64,000 nucleotides of DNA from Cellulomonas sp. Root485 (lineage in GTDB: Bacteria > Actinomycetota > Actinomycetes > Actinomycetales > Cellulomonadaceae): contig NZ_LMFC01000005.1 in assembly GCF_001426705.1 (NCBI RefSeq), positions 124,001 to 188,000 on the forward strand, read 5' to 3'. The position numbers and the translations under genes were made by a program. Position 1 is the stretch's first letter. Every line of letters begins with the position of its first letter. Below are positions 25,582 through 34,570 of this stretch, one piece after another. The notes under the pieces are model-generated. The model was given only the letters and a program-made list of their open reading frames with translations, was not told where the DNA came from and did not search any database.

Positions 25582-27813
25582 TCAGGCGTCGACCGGCTCG
25601 GACGCGCCCTCGGCCGGAGCCTCGGACTCCTCACCCTCGATGACAGCGTGCAGCGACAGCTTGCCGCGCGGGTCGATCTCGCCGATCTCGACCTGGACCT
25701 TCTGGCCCACGGCCAGGACGTCCTCGACGTTCTCGACGCGACGACCACCGACGAGCTTGCGGATCTGCGAGATGTGCAGCAGACCGTCCTTGCCCGGCGA
25801 CAGGGAGATGAACGCACCGAACGTCGTGGTCTTGACGACCGTGCCGACGAAGCGCTCCCCGATCTCGGGCATGTGCGGGTTGGCGATCGCGTTGATCGCC
25901 GCACGCGCGGCCTCCGCCGACGGACCGTCGGTGGCGCCGATGTAGACCGTGCCGTCGTCCTCGATCGAGATGTCGGCGCCGGTCTCCTCCTGGATCTGGT
26001 TGATCATCTTGCCCTTCGGCCCGATGACCTCGCCGATCTTGTCGACCGGCACCTTCACGGAGATGACGCGAGGCGCGAACGGGCTCATCTCGTCGGGCAC
26101 GTCGATCGCCTCGGCGATGACGTCGAGGATCGCCAGGCGGGCCTCCTTCGCCTGCGTCAGCGCGCCGGCCAGCACCGAGGCGGGGATGCCCTCGAGCTTG
26201 GTGTCGAGCTGGATGGCCGTGACGAACTCGCGGGTACCGGCGACCTTGAAGTCCATGTCACCGAACGCGTCCTCGGCACCGAGGATGTCGGTGAGCGCGG
26301 CGTAGCGGGTCTCACCGTTCACCGTGTCGGACACGAGGCCCATCGCGATGCCCGCGACAGGCGCGCGCAGCGGCACACCGGCGTTGAGCAGCGACAGGGT
26401 GGACGCGCAGACCGAGCCCATCGACGTCGAGCCGTTGGAGCTCAGCGCCTCGGAGACCTGACGGATGGCGTACGGGAACTCCTCGCGGCTGGGCAGGACC
26501 GGCATGAGCGCGCGCTCGGCGAGCGCCCCGTGGCCGATCTCGCGACGCTTCGGCGAACCGACGCGACCCGTCTCGCCCGTGCTGTAGGGCGGGAAGTTGT
26601 AGTTGTGCATGTAGCGCTTGCGCGTCTCCGGGGAGAGCGTGTCGAGCTGCTGCTCCATGCGCAGCATGTTCAGCGTGGTGACACCCAGGATCTGGGTCTC
26701 GCCGCGCTCGAAGATCGCCGAGCCGTGCACGCGGGGCAGGACCTCGACCTCGGCCGAGAGCGTGCGGATGTCCCGCAGGCCACGGCCGTCGATGCGGAAA
26801 CCATCCGTGAGGATGCGCTGGCGGATGAGCTTCTTCTGCACCGCGCGGTACGCGGCCGACAGCTCCTTCTCACGACCCTCGAACTGGGCGGACAGCTGCG
26901 CGACGACCTCGGCCTTGATCTCGTCCAGGCGGTTCTCGCGGGTCTGCTTGTCACCGATGCTCAGCGCGTCGTTCAGAGACGCGTTCGAGGCACCGTCGAC
27001 GGCCGCGTACGCGTCGTCCTGGTAGTCCGGGAACGTCGGGAAGACCTGGGTCTCCTTGGCGGCCTTCGCGGCCAGCTCCTGCTGGGCCTGGACGAGCACC
27101 TTGATGAACGGCTTGGCCGCCTCGATGCCCTGGGACACGATCTCCTCCGTGGGGGCGGTGCCCCCCTCGAACTTGATGATGTTCCAGGACTTCTCGGGCG
27201 CCTCGGCCTCGATCATGGCGATCGCCACGTCGTCACCGACGACGCGGCCGGCCACGACCATGTCGAACGTCGCGCGCTCCCGCTCGGAGTACCGCGGGAA
27301 CGCGACCCACTGGTTGTCGACGAGCGCGACGCGCACACCGGCGACGGGGCCGGAGAACGGCAGGCCCGACAGCTGCGTCGAGATGGACGCCGCGTTGATG
27401 GCCAGCGTGTCGTAGGAGTCGTCCGGGTGGATCGACAGCACGGTGATGACGACCTGGACCTCGTTGCGCAGGCCCTTGACGAACAGGGGGCGCAGCGGGC
27501 GGTCGATCAGGCGGCACGCGAGGATGGCCTCGGTGCTCGGGCGACCCTCGCGACGGAAGAACGAGCCGGGGATCTTGCCGGCCGCGTACGACCGCTCCTC
27601 GACGTCGATCGTCAGGGGGAAGAAGTCGAACTGCTCCTTCGGGTGCTTGCCGGCCGTGGTGGCGGCGAGCAGCGTCGTCTCGCCGTCCAGGTAGGCGACG
27701 GCGGCACCGGCGGCCTGCTTGGCGATACGGCCGGTCTCGAAGCGGACGGTGCGGGTGCCGAAGCGACCGTTGTCGATCACTGCCTCGGCGAACTGGATCT
27801 CGGGACCCTCCAC
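25582..27813 (-). CDS. pnp: Polyribonucleotide nucleotidyltransferase (PNPase)
   Basis: A 743-residue phosphorolytic 3'-exoribonuclease; in actinobacteria it can also add 3' tails. Two RNase PH cores (IDVEERSYAAGKIPGSFFRREGRPS is the first, split; SNGSTSMGSVC in the second) are followed by KH (VIGPKGKMINQIQEETG) and S1 RNA-binding domains. GTG start chosen for the AGGAGG site 7 nt upstream. It follows rpsO after a strong hairpin, the usual rpsO-pnp order. Confidence 0.97.
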   Translation of the reverse strand: MEGPEIQFAEAVIDNGRFGTRTVRFETGRIAKQAAGAAVAYLDGETTLLAATTAGKHPKEQFDFFPLTIDVEERSYAAGKIPGSFFRREGRPSTEAILACRLIDRPLRPLFVKGLRNEVQVVITVLSIHPDDSYDTLAINAASISTQLSGLPFSGPVAGVRVALVDNQWVAFPRYSERERATFDMVVAGRVVGDDVAIAMIEAEAPEKSWNIIKFEGGTAPTEEIVSQGIEAAKPFIKVLVQAQQELAAKAAKETQVFPTFPDYQDDAYAAVDGASNASLNDALSIGDKQTRENRLDEIKAEVVAQLSAQFEGREKELSAAYRAVQKKLIRQRILTDGFRIDGRGLRDIRTLSAEVEVLPRVHGSAIFERGETQILGVTTLNMLRMEQQLDTLSPETRKRYMHNYNFPPYSTGETGRVGSPKRREIGHGALAERALMPVLPSREEFPYAIRQVSEALSSNGSTSMGSVCASTLSLLNAGVPLRAPVAGIAMGLVSDTVNGETRYAALTDILGAEDAFGDMDFKVAGTREFVTAIQLDTKLEGIPASVLAGALTQAKEARLAILDVIAEAIDVPDEMSPFAPRVISVKVPVDKIGEVIGPKGKMINQIQEETGADISIEDDGTVYIGATDGPSAEAARAAINAIANPHMPEIGERFVGTVVKTTTFGAFISLSPGKDGLLHISQIRKLVGGRRVENVEDVLAVGQKVQVEIGEIDPRGKLSLHAVIEGEESEAPAEGASEPVDA

Positions 27814-28003
27814 GGGTGCCCTCCTCTTTGGTGAAGGCGCCGGCCGTCCGCGAGCGATCTTCGATCGAGGCCACCGGACTCCCCTCGCGGAGCTTCCGGA
27901 AGCCACTACCGAGGACCGAACCGAGCGGACCGACGCGGTGTGGTGGTACTCGTCGTGCACAGGTGATGCTGTCGTACCAGTGGGCCCGTGGGGGCCCGAC
28001 GCG
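27814..28003 (-). other. pnp 5' leader with several small hairpins
   Basis: About 190 nt between the rpsO terminator and pnp. Seen in it: palindrome GCTTCCGGAAGC (27892-27903), hairpin CGATC-TTC-GATCG (27855-27867), and a GGGCCC-rich hairpin near 27982-27997. In Streptomyces and E. coli this region is an RNase III and PNPase autoregulation target; a similar role here is inference. Confidence 0.4.
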
Positions 28004-28041
28004 GCACCAGCCCGGACCCTTGAGCGGGTCCGGGCTGGTGC
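28004..28041 (-). terminator. Strong terminator/attenuator hairpin after rpsO
   Basis: A perfect 16-bp stem: 28004-28019 (GCACCAGCCCGGACCC) pairs with 28026-28041 around a 6-nt loop, 6 bp past the rpsO stop. There is no U-run. It could end rpsO messages or be a processing stem within the rpsO-pnp transcript. Confidence 0.8.
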
Positions 28042-28047
28042 GAGGCG

Positions 28048-28317
28048 TTATCGGCGCAGACCGAGCTTCTCGATGAGGCTGCGGTAGCGGTTGATGTCGA
28101 CCTTCTGGAGGTACCCGAGCAGGCGACGACGCTTGCCGACGAGCAGCAGAAGGCCGCGGCGGCTGTGGTGGTCGTGCTTGTGGGTCTTGAGGTGCTCCGT
28201 GAGGTCCTTGATGCGCTGCGTGAGCATCGCGATCTGGACCTCGGGGGAACCGGTGTCACCCTCGTGGGTGGCGTGTTCGGTCATGATGGACTGCTTGACG
28301 GCACTTTCGAGCGGCAC
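28048..28317 (-). CDS. rpsO: 30S ribosomal protein S15
   Basis: An 89-residue protein of exactly the family length. It binds 16S rRNA helices 20-22 and is a primary assembly protein. The conserved block GDTGSPEVQIAMLTQRI, then HSRRGLLLLVGKRRRLL and YRSLIEKLGLRR, is intact. GTG start chosen to give the standard 89-residue length, with GGAGA just upstream. Confidence 0.97.
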   Translation of the reverse strand: MPLESAVKQSIMTEHATHEGDTGSPEVQIAMLTQRIKDLTEHLKTHKHDHHSRRGLLLLVGKRRRLLGYLQKVDINRYRSLIEKLGLRR

Positions 28318-28400
28318 GGTTCTCCAGGTTGTCTCGTTGCGCGGTGCGCCGGGGCATGTCCACCCGGGCTCTCTCTGTCCGCGGCCGTTCGTACGGCGCC

Positions 28401-28414
28401 CATAGACTATCAGG
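28401..28414 (-). promoter_or_regulatory. Probable rpsO promoter -10 region
   Basis: On the minus strand CCTGATAGTCTATG contains TAGTCT, an A/T-rich island overlapping the ribF stop and ~85 bp before rpsO. No clear -35 is visible. Confidence 0.35.
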
Positions 28415-29477
28415 CTGCGGGAACGCCTCCGGCATCGGGCACCGAGCCGGGAGCCGTGACGAGGATCTCCCGCACCCGGTCGACGTCCTCGTGCATCTGC
28501 ACGAGCAGCTCCTCGACCGAGTCGAACCGCAGCGTCGGCCGCAGCCGCTCCACCAGCTCGAGGACGACCACCTCGTCGTAGAGGTCGAGGTCCGTGCGGT
28601 CCAGCACGTACGCCTCGACCCGGCGCTCCACGCCGTCGAACGTCGGGTTGGTGCCGATCGAGACCGCGGCAGGCAGGACCCGGTCCACGTCCGCGGCGTC
28701 GACGTCGCTGCCGTCCGCGTGCAGCACCCGACGCAGCCACCCGGCGTAGACGCCGTCCGCGGGCACCATGCCGCCGGCGCCGGTCGGGTCCTGGCCCAGG
28801 TTGGCCGTCGGGAAGCCGAGGTCGCGACCCCGCGCGTCACCGTGCACGACCGGGCCGCGGATGCGGTGCGGCCGGCCGAGCACCCGCGCGGCCTGGACGA
28901 CGTCGCCGGCGTCCAGCAGCTCGCGCACCCACGTCGAGGACCAGCGTCGCCGCAGCGGGTCGGCCATCAGGTCCTCGGCGCTGCCCGGGTCGGCGGACGC
29001 GGCGGGGGTCACGTCGTCGATGACCTCGACGTCGAACCCGTGATCACGGCCGAGGCCGACCATGGTCGACAGGTCGCCGGAGTTGTTCCAGCCGAACCGC
29101 ACGTCCCGTCCCACCACGACCGTGCGGGCGTGCAGCACGTCCACCAGGTAGCGCCGCACGAACTCCTCGGGCGTCTGCCGGGCGAACTCCAGCGTGTACT
29201 CCAGCAGCAGCACCGCGTCGAGGCCGGTCTGCTCCAGGAGCTCGAGGCGGTCGGCGTCACCCGTGAGCAGCGGCGGCGCGGTGTCCGGTCGGTGCACCTG
29301 CTGGGGGTGCGGGCTGAACGTCACCGCGACCGCCTGCGCACCCGCCGTCGCGGCGTCGGCGCACATCCGGCGCAGCACGCTCGCGTGACCGCGGTGGACG
29401 CCGTCGAAGTTGCCGATCGTCACCACCGACGGACCGAAGTCCGCGGGCACGTCGGACAGCTCCCTCCAGACCTGCAC
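28410..29477 (-). CDS. ribF: Bifunctional riboflavin kinase/FAD synthetase
   Basis: A 355-residue enzyme that phosphorylates riboflavin to FMN and adenylates it to FAD. The N-terminal nucleotidyl-transferase domain has TIGNFDGVHRGH and SSTWVRELL; the C-terminal kinase domain has the PTAN motif in LGFPTANLG and SIGTNPTFDG. GTG start chosen because the 28 upstream codons have no family similarity and GGAGCAGGT precedes it. It lies between the GH9 gene and rpsO; truB and ribF are near neighbours in related genomes. Confidence 0.96.
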   Translation of the reverse strand: MQVWRELSDVPADFGPSVVTIGNFDGVHRGHASVLRRMCADAATAGAQAVAVTFSPHPQQVHRPDTAPPLLTGDADRLELLEQTGLDAVLLLEYTLEFARQTPEEFVRRYLVDVLHARTVVVGRDVRFGWNNSGDLSTMVGLGRDHGFDVEVIDDVTPAASADPGSAEDLMADPLRRRWSSTWVRELLDAGDVVQAARVLGRPHRIRGPVVHGDARGRDLGFPTANLGQDPTGAGGMVPADGVYAGWLRRVLHADGSDVDAADVDRVLPAAVSIGTNPTFDGVERRVEAYVLDRTDLDLYDEVVVLELVERLRPTLRFDSVEELLVQMHEDVDRVREILVTAPGSVPDAGGVPAA

Positions 29478-29546
29478 ACCTGCTCCTCGTCGTCCGTGCC
29501 CCACGTGCGATCGAGGGCTCGACGGACAAGCCTGCCACCCCGGCCA

Positions 29547-29577
29547 CCCGTCGCACGCCACCGAGGCGTGCGACGGG
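29547..29577 (-). terminator. Terminator hairpin after the GH9 gene
   Basis: A perfect 13-bp stem (CCCGTCGCACGCC at 29547-29559 with 29565-29577) and a 5-nt loop, 20 bp beyond the GH9 stop. It insulates ribF from the inducible gene upstream. Confidence 0.7.
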
Positions 29578-29597
29578 CGACCGTCAGGGTGCGACGA

Positions 29598-32500
29598 CTA
29601 GCTCCGAGGGTGTCCCGGCAGCGTGATCGTGAGCCGGGCGGGGTTCGTCGCCGTGGTCCCGGCGGCGTTCTTGAACACCGCTCGGTACTCCGTGCCGAGG
29701 CTCAGCACCGTGGCCTTGAACGAGAGCGTCGTGCTCTTCGCACCCGGCACGGTGACCCACGGGCTGCCGAACCAGCGCACCTGCCACGTGACGGTCGGCG
29801 TCGGGTAGCCCGTCGCGGCCGCGGTGAAGGTCACGGTCTTGCCGAGCGCAGCCCGGACCGGCGCCGGGTGCGTGGTGACGACCGGGGCGGACGTCGCCAC
29901 CGTCAGCGTCGCCACCTGTGTCGTCGCGGACCCTGCCGCGTTCGTGAACACCGCGCGGTACGACGCCCCGGCGGTGACCACCACGTCCAGCGTGGTCCCC
30001 GTCGCGCCGACGACGTCCTGCCACGGCCCGGCCTGCTGGATCTGCCACTGCACCGTGGGTGCCGGGGTACCCGACGCGGTCGCCGTGAACGACGCCGTCG
30101 AGCCGAGGGCAGCCGTCACGGACGCGGGCTGCTGCGTGATGGCCGGAGCCACCTGGACGGGAGCGCCCGAGCCCTGGTCGGCGACGAAGGACGCCACCCA
30201 CGACAGCGCCGAGTTCCAGTTGACCGTGATCTCGTTCGACGCCCACGACGAGATGACGTCGAGGTAGCACATCGACGGAGCGCACCCCTGGGTGAACGTC
30301 GACTGCATCGTCGGGTCCCAGGTTCCGGTGAACGAGTTCGGACCTCCGGCGAGCGAGCCCGCCGGCGGCTCCGGCAGCCCCGGGTCCAGCGAGTGCGCGA
30401 ACCAGCGGCTGTGCTGCTGGTGGGAGGCCACCTCGCCCCACCCGGTCACGTAGGACTGGTTCAGGCCGTTGCGGCCCAGCAGGTAGTCCATGCCCTCGAG
30501 CACCGACCGGCTGTAGGTCACGTCCCCGGTGAGGTCGTACGCGACGCCCAGGACGACGAGGTTGTTGGCCACCGACGAGCTGGAGCCCCACGCGTACTGG
30601 CCGCTGGCGGGCGAGTACACCGAGCCGAACGCGTGCGCCGCCTGGCTGGCGACGTACCCGTCCGCGCCGGCGACGACCGACGCCTTGACCTCGTCGAGGC
30701 CCGGCAGGTCGCTCGGCACCGTGGCCAGGTCGATCCGGCCGAGCGCCGCGACGCTCCCCCAGTTGAACCCGTCGGGCGTGAAGACGTCCGCCGTGTGCTG
30801 CGGGCTGGTGAGGACGAACTGCTCGAACGCGTCCTCACCGGTGGTCAGGAACAGCTCGGCGGCCGCCCAGTAGAACTCGTCGGTCACCACGCTGTCGTCG
30901 TACGCCCCGCCGCCGTCGGCACCGGCTGCCGCCGGCGCGTAGACGGCCGGGTGGGCGAGGGCCGCGGCCCACGTCGAGCGCGCCGTGGCGAGCAGCGAGT
31001 CGGCGAAGGCCGGGTCGTACTCGCGGAACAGGCGGGCCCCCTGCGCGGCCACGGCGGCGACGTTCAGGGTCGCCGCGGTGGACGGTCGCGCCAGCGAGCG
31101 CACCTGCGGGTCGTTCGCCGGGAGGAGCGGCAGGCCGGTCCAGCCCTCGTCGTGGACCTTGTGGTGCACCATGCCCGCGTACTGCCCGGACGGCGCGATC
31201 ATCTTCTGCATCCACTCGAGCTCCCACCGGGCCTCGTCCAGCACGTCGGGCACGCCGTTGCCGTGCTCGGGCAGGTCGAGCGTGCCGTCGCCGAGTGCTC
31301 CCGGGGCCGCCGAGGACGCGGTCAGGGTGCGCTCGTAGGTGCCGAGCAGCTGCGCCACCGAGATCCCTCCGTTGACCACGTACTTGCCGTGATCGCCGGC
31401 GTCGTACCAGCCGCCCGAGACGTCGAGCGTGTAGTCGCAGGTCCAGCCGTCGTAGTAGTCGCGCGGCCCGATGCACGGCACCTCGGTGTCGCCCTGGTTG
31501 GGTGCGACCCCGACGTGCCCGGCCACGCGGGCGTACTCGTCGCCGACGATCGCGCCGTCGATCGGCGTGCCGGAGCGGGCGAGGTAGAAGTAGTCCAGCG
31601 TGTCCTGGCGGAGCTGTTGGTAGAGGTCGGCGTCGATGTCGAACGGCCGGCTCGTCTCCCCGTCGGCGACGAGGGTGTACCCGGCGCCCTCGGTCGAGAA
31701 GTCGGTGAGGTCGATGACGTGGACGTCGAGACCGGTCGACCCGTCAGCGCCTGCGGGGGTGGTGGTGCCGGTCGCGACGACCGCGTCGGCCGCGTCGTGC
31801 AGCTCCCACGGCAGCGCCTCGGCCGCGTCCGTCACGAGCGTCGCGCGCTTCGGGCCCTCGGGCACGTACCCGACCTGGTTCACCCGCACGCGAGGCCCGG
31901 TCTCGGGCTCGTAGGGCGGGGGCGGGCTCGCGGTGGTGCGCAGCGAGACGTCGGTGATGCAGAACTCGTACGAGGTCGACTTGCCCAGGTGGAAGGCCAG
32001 CTGGCCGGGCGCCGCGCCGTCGGCCGGGAACGTGAGGTTCGCCGTGAACGGGTACGTGTAGGTGGTCAGCTCGCTGGTCAGCGGGGCGGACGCCTGCTCG
32101 AACGTGGTCCGGTAGGCGCCGCCGCCCTCGCCGACGATCACGCGCACCGGGGTGTCCGGCGTGGCGCTCGCCGTGAAGGTCAGGACGTAGTTCTGCCCCT
32201 CCTCGATCGGGATCCCGGTGAAGGCCAGACCAGCGTCCCAGGGGTTGCTCTGGCCGCCCGGCAGAGTGGTGCAGACGCCGCCGTCGGTGAAGACCGGGTC
32301 CGACCCGCCGTACAGGCCCCACGGCCCGAGCGACTCGGCGAACGAGGTGTGCGGCAGGAGCTCGACGTCGGAGGTCAGCGACACGTCGTCGAGGCAGAAC
32401 GTCCAGGCGTCGGGGCTGAAGCCACCCAGCTGGAAGGCGATCTGGCCCTCGGGCTCGTCCGGGGTGGCGGTCGCGGGGTAGCTGTCGGCCGCGGTGAACT

Positions 32501-32894
32501 CGTAGGAGACGTCCGTGAGATCCGACGTCAGGGCGGGGCTCTTGTCGAGCACGGTCCCGTAGGGAGCGCCGTTCTGGCCGACGAGTGCCCGGATGGTGAC
32601 GTCCGTCGTCGCGGACGCCGAGAACGCGAGCGTGTACGTCGTCCCCTGCTCGACCGCGACGCCGTTGAGCAGCACGCCGACGCCGTACTGCGCGGAACCG
32701 GCCGGAACGTCGACGCAGAAGGCGCCACCACTGGTGTCGATCGCCCCCTCGTGGCCGTAGGCGACCCAGGCTCCGGGACCGTCGTCGAACGACTCGGTCG
32801 GGACTGCGGCGCCTGCGGGTGCGATGCCCATCAGCACGAGGGCGGCTGTAGCGGTCAAGGCGGCGCCTGCGCGCCAGCTGCGACGAGAAACCAC
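29598..32894 (-). CDS. cenC: Secreted GH9 endoglucanase, CenC-like
   Basis: A 1098-residue cellulase. Order: signal peptide (1-29, cut near PAGAA), two tandem CBM4-like cellulose-binding modules (~32-175, ~180-322), an N-terminal Ig-like CelD domain (~333-420), the GH9 (alpha/alpha)6 barrel (~425-905), and two Ig-like domains (~917-1003, ~1004-1095). Catalytic residues are present: Asp498 and Asp501 in GGWYDAGD, and the acid Glu888 in ASNEITVNWN. Length and order match Cellulomonas fimi CenC (~1100 residues), which cuts amorphous cellulose processively. The GTG start has AGGGAG upstream. A CebR-like operator overlaps the leader. Confidence 0.94.
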   Translation of the reverse strand: MVSRRSWRAGAALTATAALVLMGIAPAGAAVPTESFDDGPGAWVAYGHEGAIDTSGGAFCVDVPAGSAQYGVGVLLNGVAVEQGTTYTLAFSASATTDVTIRALVGQNGAPYGTVLDKSPALTSDLTDVSYEFTAADSYPATATPDEPEGQIAFQLGGFSPDAWTFCLDDVSLTSDVELLPHTSFAESLGPWGLYGGSDPVFTDGGVCTTLPGGQSNPWDAGLAFTGIPIEEGQNYVLTFTASATPDTPVRVIVGEGGGAYRTTFEQASAPLTSELTTYTYPFTANLTFPADGAAPGQLAFHLGKSTSYEFCITDVSLRTTASPPPPYEPETGPRVRVNQVGYVPEGPKRATLVTDAAEALPWELHDAADAVVATGTTTPAGADGSTGLDVHVIDLTDFSTEGAGYTLVADGETSRPFDIDADLYQQLRQDTLDYFYLARSGTPIDGAIVGDEYARVAGHVGVAPNQGDTEVPCIGPRDYYDGWTCDYTLDVSGGWYDAGDHGKYVVNGGISVAQLLGTYERTLTASSAAPGALGDGTLDLPEHGNGVPDVLDEARWELEWMQKMIAPSGQYAGMVHHKVHDEGWTGLPLLPANDPQVRSLARPSTAATLNVAAVAAQGARLFREYDPAFADSLLATARSTWAAALAHPAVYAPAAAGADGGGAYDDSVVTDEFYWAAAELFLTTGEDAFEQFVLTSPQHTADVFTPDGFNWGSVAALGRIDLATVPSDLPGLDEVKASVVAGADGYVASQAAHAFGSVYSPASGQYAWGSSSSVANNLVVLGVAYDLTGDVTYSRSVLEGMDYLLGRNGLNQSYVTGWGEVASHQQHSRWFAHSLDPGLPEPPAGSLAGGPNSFTGTWDPTMQSTFTQGCAPSMCYLDVISSWASNEITVNWNSALSWVASFVADQGSGAPVQVAPAITQQPASVTAALGSTASFTATASGTPAPTVQWQIQQAGPWQDVVGATGTTLDVVVTAGASYRAVFTNAAGSATTQVATLTVATSAPVVTTHPAPVRAALGKTVTFTAAATGYPTPTVTWQVRWFGSPWVTVPGAKSTTLSFKATVLSLGTEYRAVFKNAAGTTATNPARLTITLPGHPRS

Positions 32895-32908
32895 GGTGTC
32901 TCCCTAGA

Positions 32909-32922
32909 TAGGAGCGCTCCCA
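32909..32922. promoter_or_regulatory. CebR/CelR-type operator of the GH9 gene
   Basis: On the minus strand TGGGAGCGCTCCTA matches 13 of 14 bases of TGGGAGCGCTCCCA, the operator of the cellobiose-responsive LacI repressors CebR/CelR. It is 15-28 bp before the start codon and downstream of a probable -10 TACTCT (32954-32959), fitting repression until cellobiose is present. Confidence 0.85.
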
Positions 32923-32989
32923 CGACCCTGTGGGGCGCTGTGACGCTCCGCGCAGAGTAGCCGCCGAACCGGACATATCGGAAGAGTCT

Positions 32990-33001
32990 CGAAACGATTC
33001 G
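32990..33001. promoter_or_regulatory. Distal palindrome CGAAACGATTCG upstream of the GH9 gene
   Basis: It is 96-107 bp before the start, the same offset and 11 of 12 bases as the motif before the GH127 gene. It lies ~30 bp upstream of the presumed -10, around the -35 region or just beyond. Confidence 0.55.
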
Positions 33002-33029
33002 TCCGGAGGAGGTGCGGGCGGCGCCGTGC

Positions 33030-33971
33030 TCAGGCGGGCGAGAACACCAGGGCCGGGCGGACTGTGCCGCCTCGCTCCTCGAGCAGTGCCACGAGCCGGC
33101 CGTCCTGGTCGATACCCGCCACCGTCGCGGCGGGCGCATCCTCGACGACGCCGATCGACTGCCCGTAGGACAGCGCCCGGGCCTCGTCGGGCGTGAGGTC
33201 TCGCACGGGGAAGGTGGCGCGGGCGGAGTCGGCGAGGGACACCACGTCGATCGGCTCGTCCATCGCCAGGGCACCGAGGTCGTCGAGCGACCTGGCGACG
33301 TCGAGGCCGTAACCACCGACCCGGGTCCGCCGCAGCGCGGTGAGGTGCCCGCCGACGCCGAGCCCGGCGCCCAGGTCGCGGGCGAGGGCACGGACGTAGG
33401 TCCCCGACGAGACCACGACAGTCACGTCGACGTCGAGCGCCGGCGACCCGTCGTCGGTGCGCACCGGGCGCACGTCGTGCACGTCGAACCGGCTGACGGT
33501 GACCGGACGCGCGGCCAGCTCGACGTCCTCACCAGCACGGACGCGGGCGTACGCGCGCTGGCCGTCGACCTTGATCGCGGAGACGGCGCTGGGCACCTGC
33601 TGGATAGCGCCCGTGAGGGCAGCCGCTCCCGCGAGCACGTCGGCGGACGTGACGCCCGAGGCGTCGACCGTGGCCAGCACCTCCCCCTCGGCGTCGTCGG
33701 TGGTCGTCGTGACGCCGAGCCGGATGGTCGCGGTGTACTCCTTGTCGGCGCCGACGATGTAGGTCAGCAGCCGCGTCGCACGACCGATGCCCACCACGAG
33801 GACGCCGGTCGCCATGGGGTCGAGCGTGCCCGCGTGCCCGACCTTGCGGGTGCTCGCCAGGCGGCGCATGCGCGCGACGACGTCGTGGCTGGTCCACCCG
33901 GCGGGCTTGTCGACGACGACCACGCCGTCCGCGGCGGTCGGCCGCCTGGGCCCCGGCTCCGTCCGCGTCAC
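33030..33971 (-). CDS. truB: tRNA pseudouridine(55) synthase
   Basis: A 313-residue enzyme that makes pseudouridine 55 in the tRNA T-loop. Seen: VVDKPAGWTSHDVV, the catalytic Asp in VGHAGTLDPMATGVL, KEYTATIRLG and SGTYVRALARDLG. GTG start chosen because it overlaps the upstream TetR stop as GTGA and the kinase-like DKPAGWTS motif starts at the usual distance. Its translation therefore appears coupled to the drug-type repressor gene. Confidence 0.96.
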   Translation of the reverse strand: MTRTEPGPRRPTAADGVVVVDKPAGWTSHDVVARMRRLASTRKVGHAGTLDPMATGVLVVGIGRATRLLTYIVGADKEYTATIRLGVTTTTDDAEGEVLATVDASGVTSADVLAGAAALTGAIQQVPSAVSAIKVDGQRAYARVRAGEDVELAARPVTVSRFDVHDVRPVRTDDGSPALDVDVTVVVSSGTYVRALARDLGAGLGVGGHLTALRRTRVGGYGLDVARSLDDLGALAMDEPIDVVSLADSARATFPVRDLTPDEARALSYGQSIGVVEDAPAATVAGIDQDGRLVALLEERGGTVRPALVFSPA

Positions 33972-34561
33972 GCTGTGCGCCGCTCGGCGATGCCGTCCTC
34001 CACGCACTGCACGAGCGCGTCCAGGCCACCGTCCTCGCCACGGTGCGCCGGCGCGTCGACGGCGAGGAGCACGTTGATGAGCATGCCCTGCGCGACGAAG
34101 ATGCGGGCCGTCTCGTCATCGGCACCGGACCGCTCCCGGAAGAGACGGAACGCCTCCCCCAGCGTGTGCCGCGCGACGCGGCCCACCTCCTGGTCGGCAC
34201 CGGCGATGAACCCGTGCATGACCAGGCGCAGCAGGTCGCGGTCCGCCAGGAGGCTCACGTACGCATCGCCCATCGCGTGCCCCGCCTCCGGTCCGGCCGG
34301 CACCGCACCGAGCGTCGCGAGGATCTGCGCGCTGGCCTCGGAGTAGGCCTCGAGGAAGAGCTCGCGCTTGGTGCCGAACAGCCGCACGACGTACGGCTGG
34401 GACACGCCTGCGGCGCGGGCCACCTCGTCCGTGCTGGCCGCGTACCCGCGCTCCGCGAACACCTTGCGGGCGGCGACGAGGATCTCGGCGCGGCGCTGGG
34501 CGCCGGACATGCGCGGGACCGGCTTCTTCGCCGTCCAGTCGACGGGCTGCTCCTGAGACAT
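33968..34561 (-). CDS. TetR family repressor of the adjacent MFS exporter
   Basis: A ~197-residue regulator with helix-turn-helix STDEVARAAGVSQPYVVRLFG (about residues 37-57) and a helical ligand domain. ATG 34561 is preferred over ATG 34570 because TAACAT (34569-34574) is 7 nt before it and overlaps the earlier ATG. It is divergent from the DHA2 exporter at 34635, the classic repressor-exporter pair, and overlaps truB by 4 bp downstream. Confidence 0.9.
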   Translation of the reverse strand: MSQEQPVDWTAKKPVPRMSGAQRRAEILVAARKVFAERGYAASTDEVARAAGVSQPYVVRLFGTKRELFLEAYSEASAQILATLGAVPAGPEAGHAMGDAYVSLLADRDLLRLVMHGFIAGADQEVGRVARHTLGEAFRLFRERSGADDETARIFVAQGMLINVLLAVDAPAHRGEDGGLDALVQCVEDGIAERRTA

Positions 34562-34570
34562 GGTTGACAT

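Noticed and set aside
28048..28317. Internal ATG at 28284 as the rpsO start
   Set aside because: It would remove the conserved N-terminus; GTG 28317 gives the invariant 89-residue length.
28329..32960. 1543-codon open frame antisense to ribF and GH9
   Set aside because: It spans several genuine genes on the other strand, is low-complexity and has no recognisable motif.
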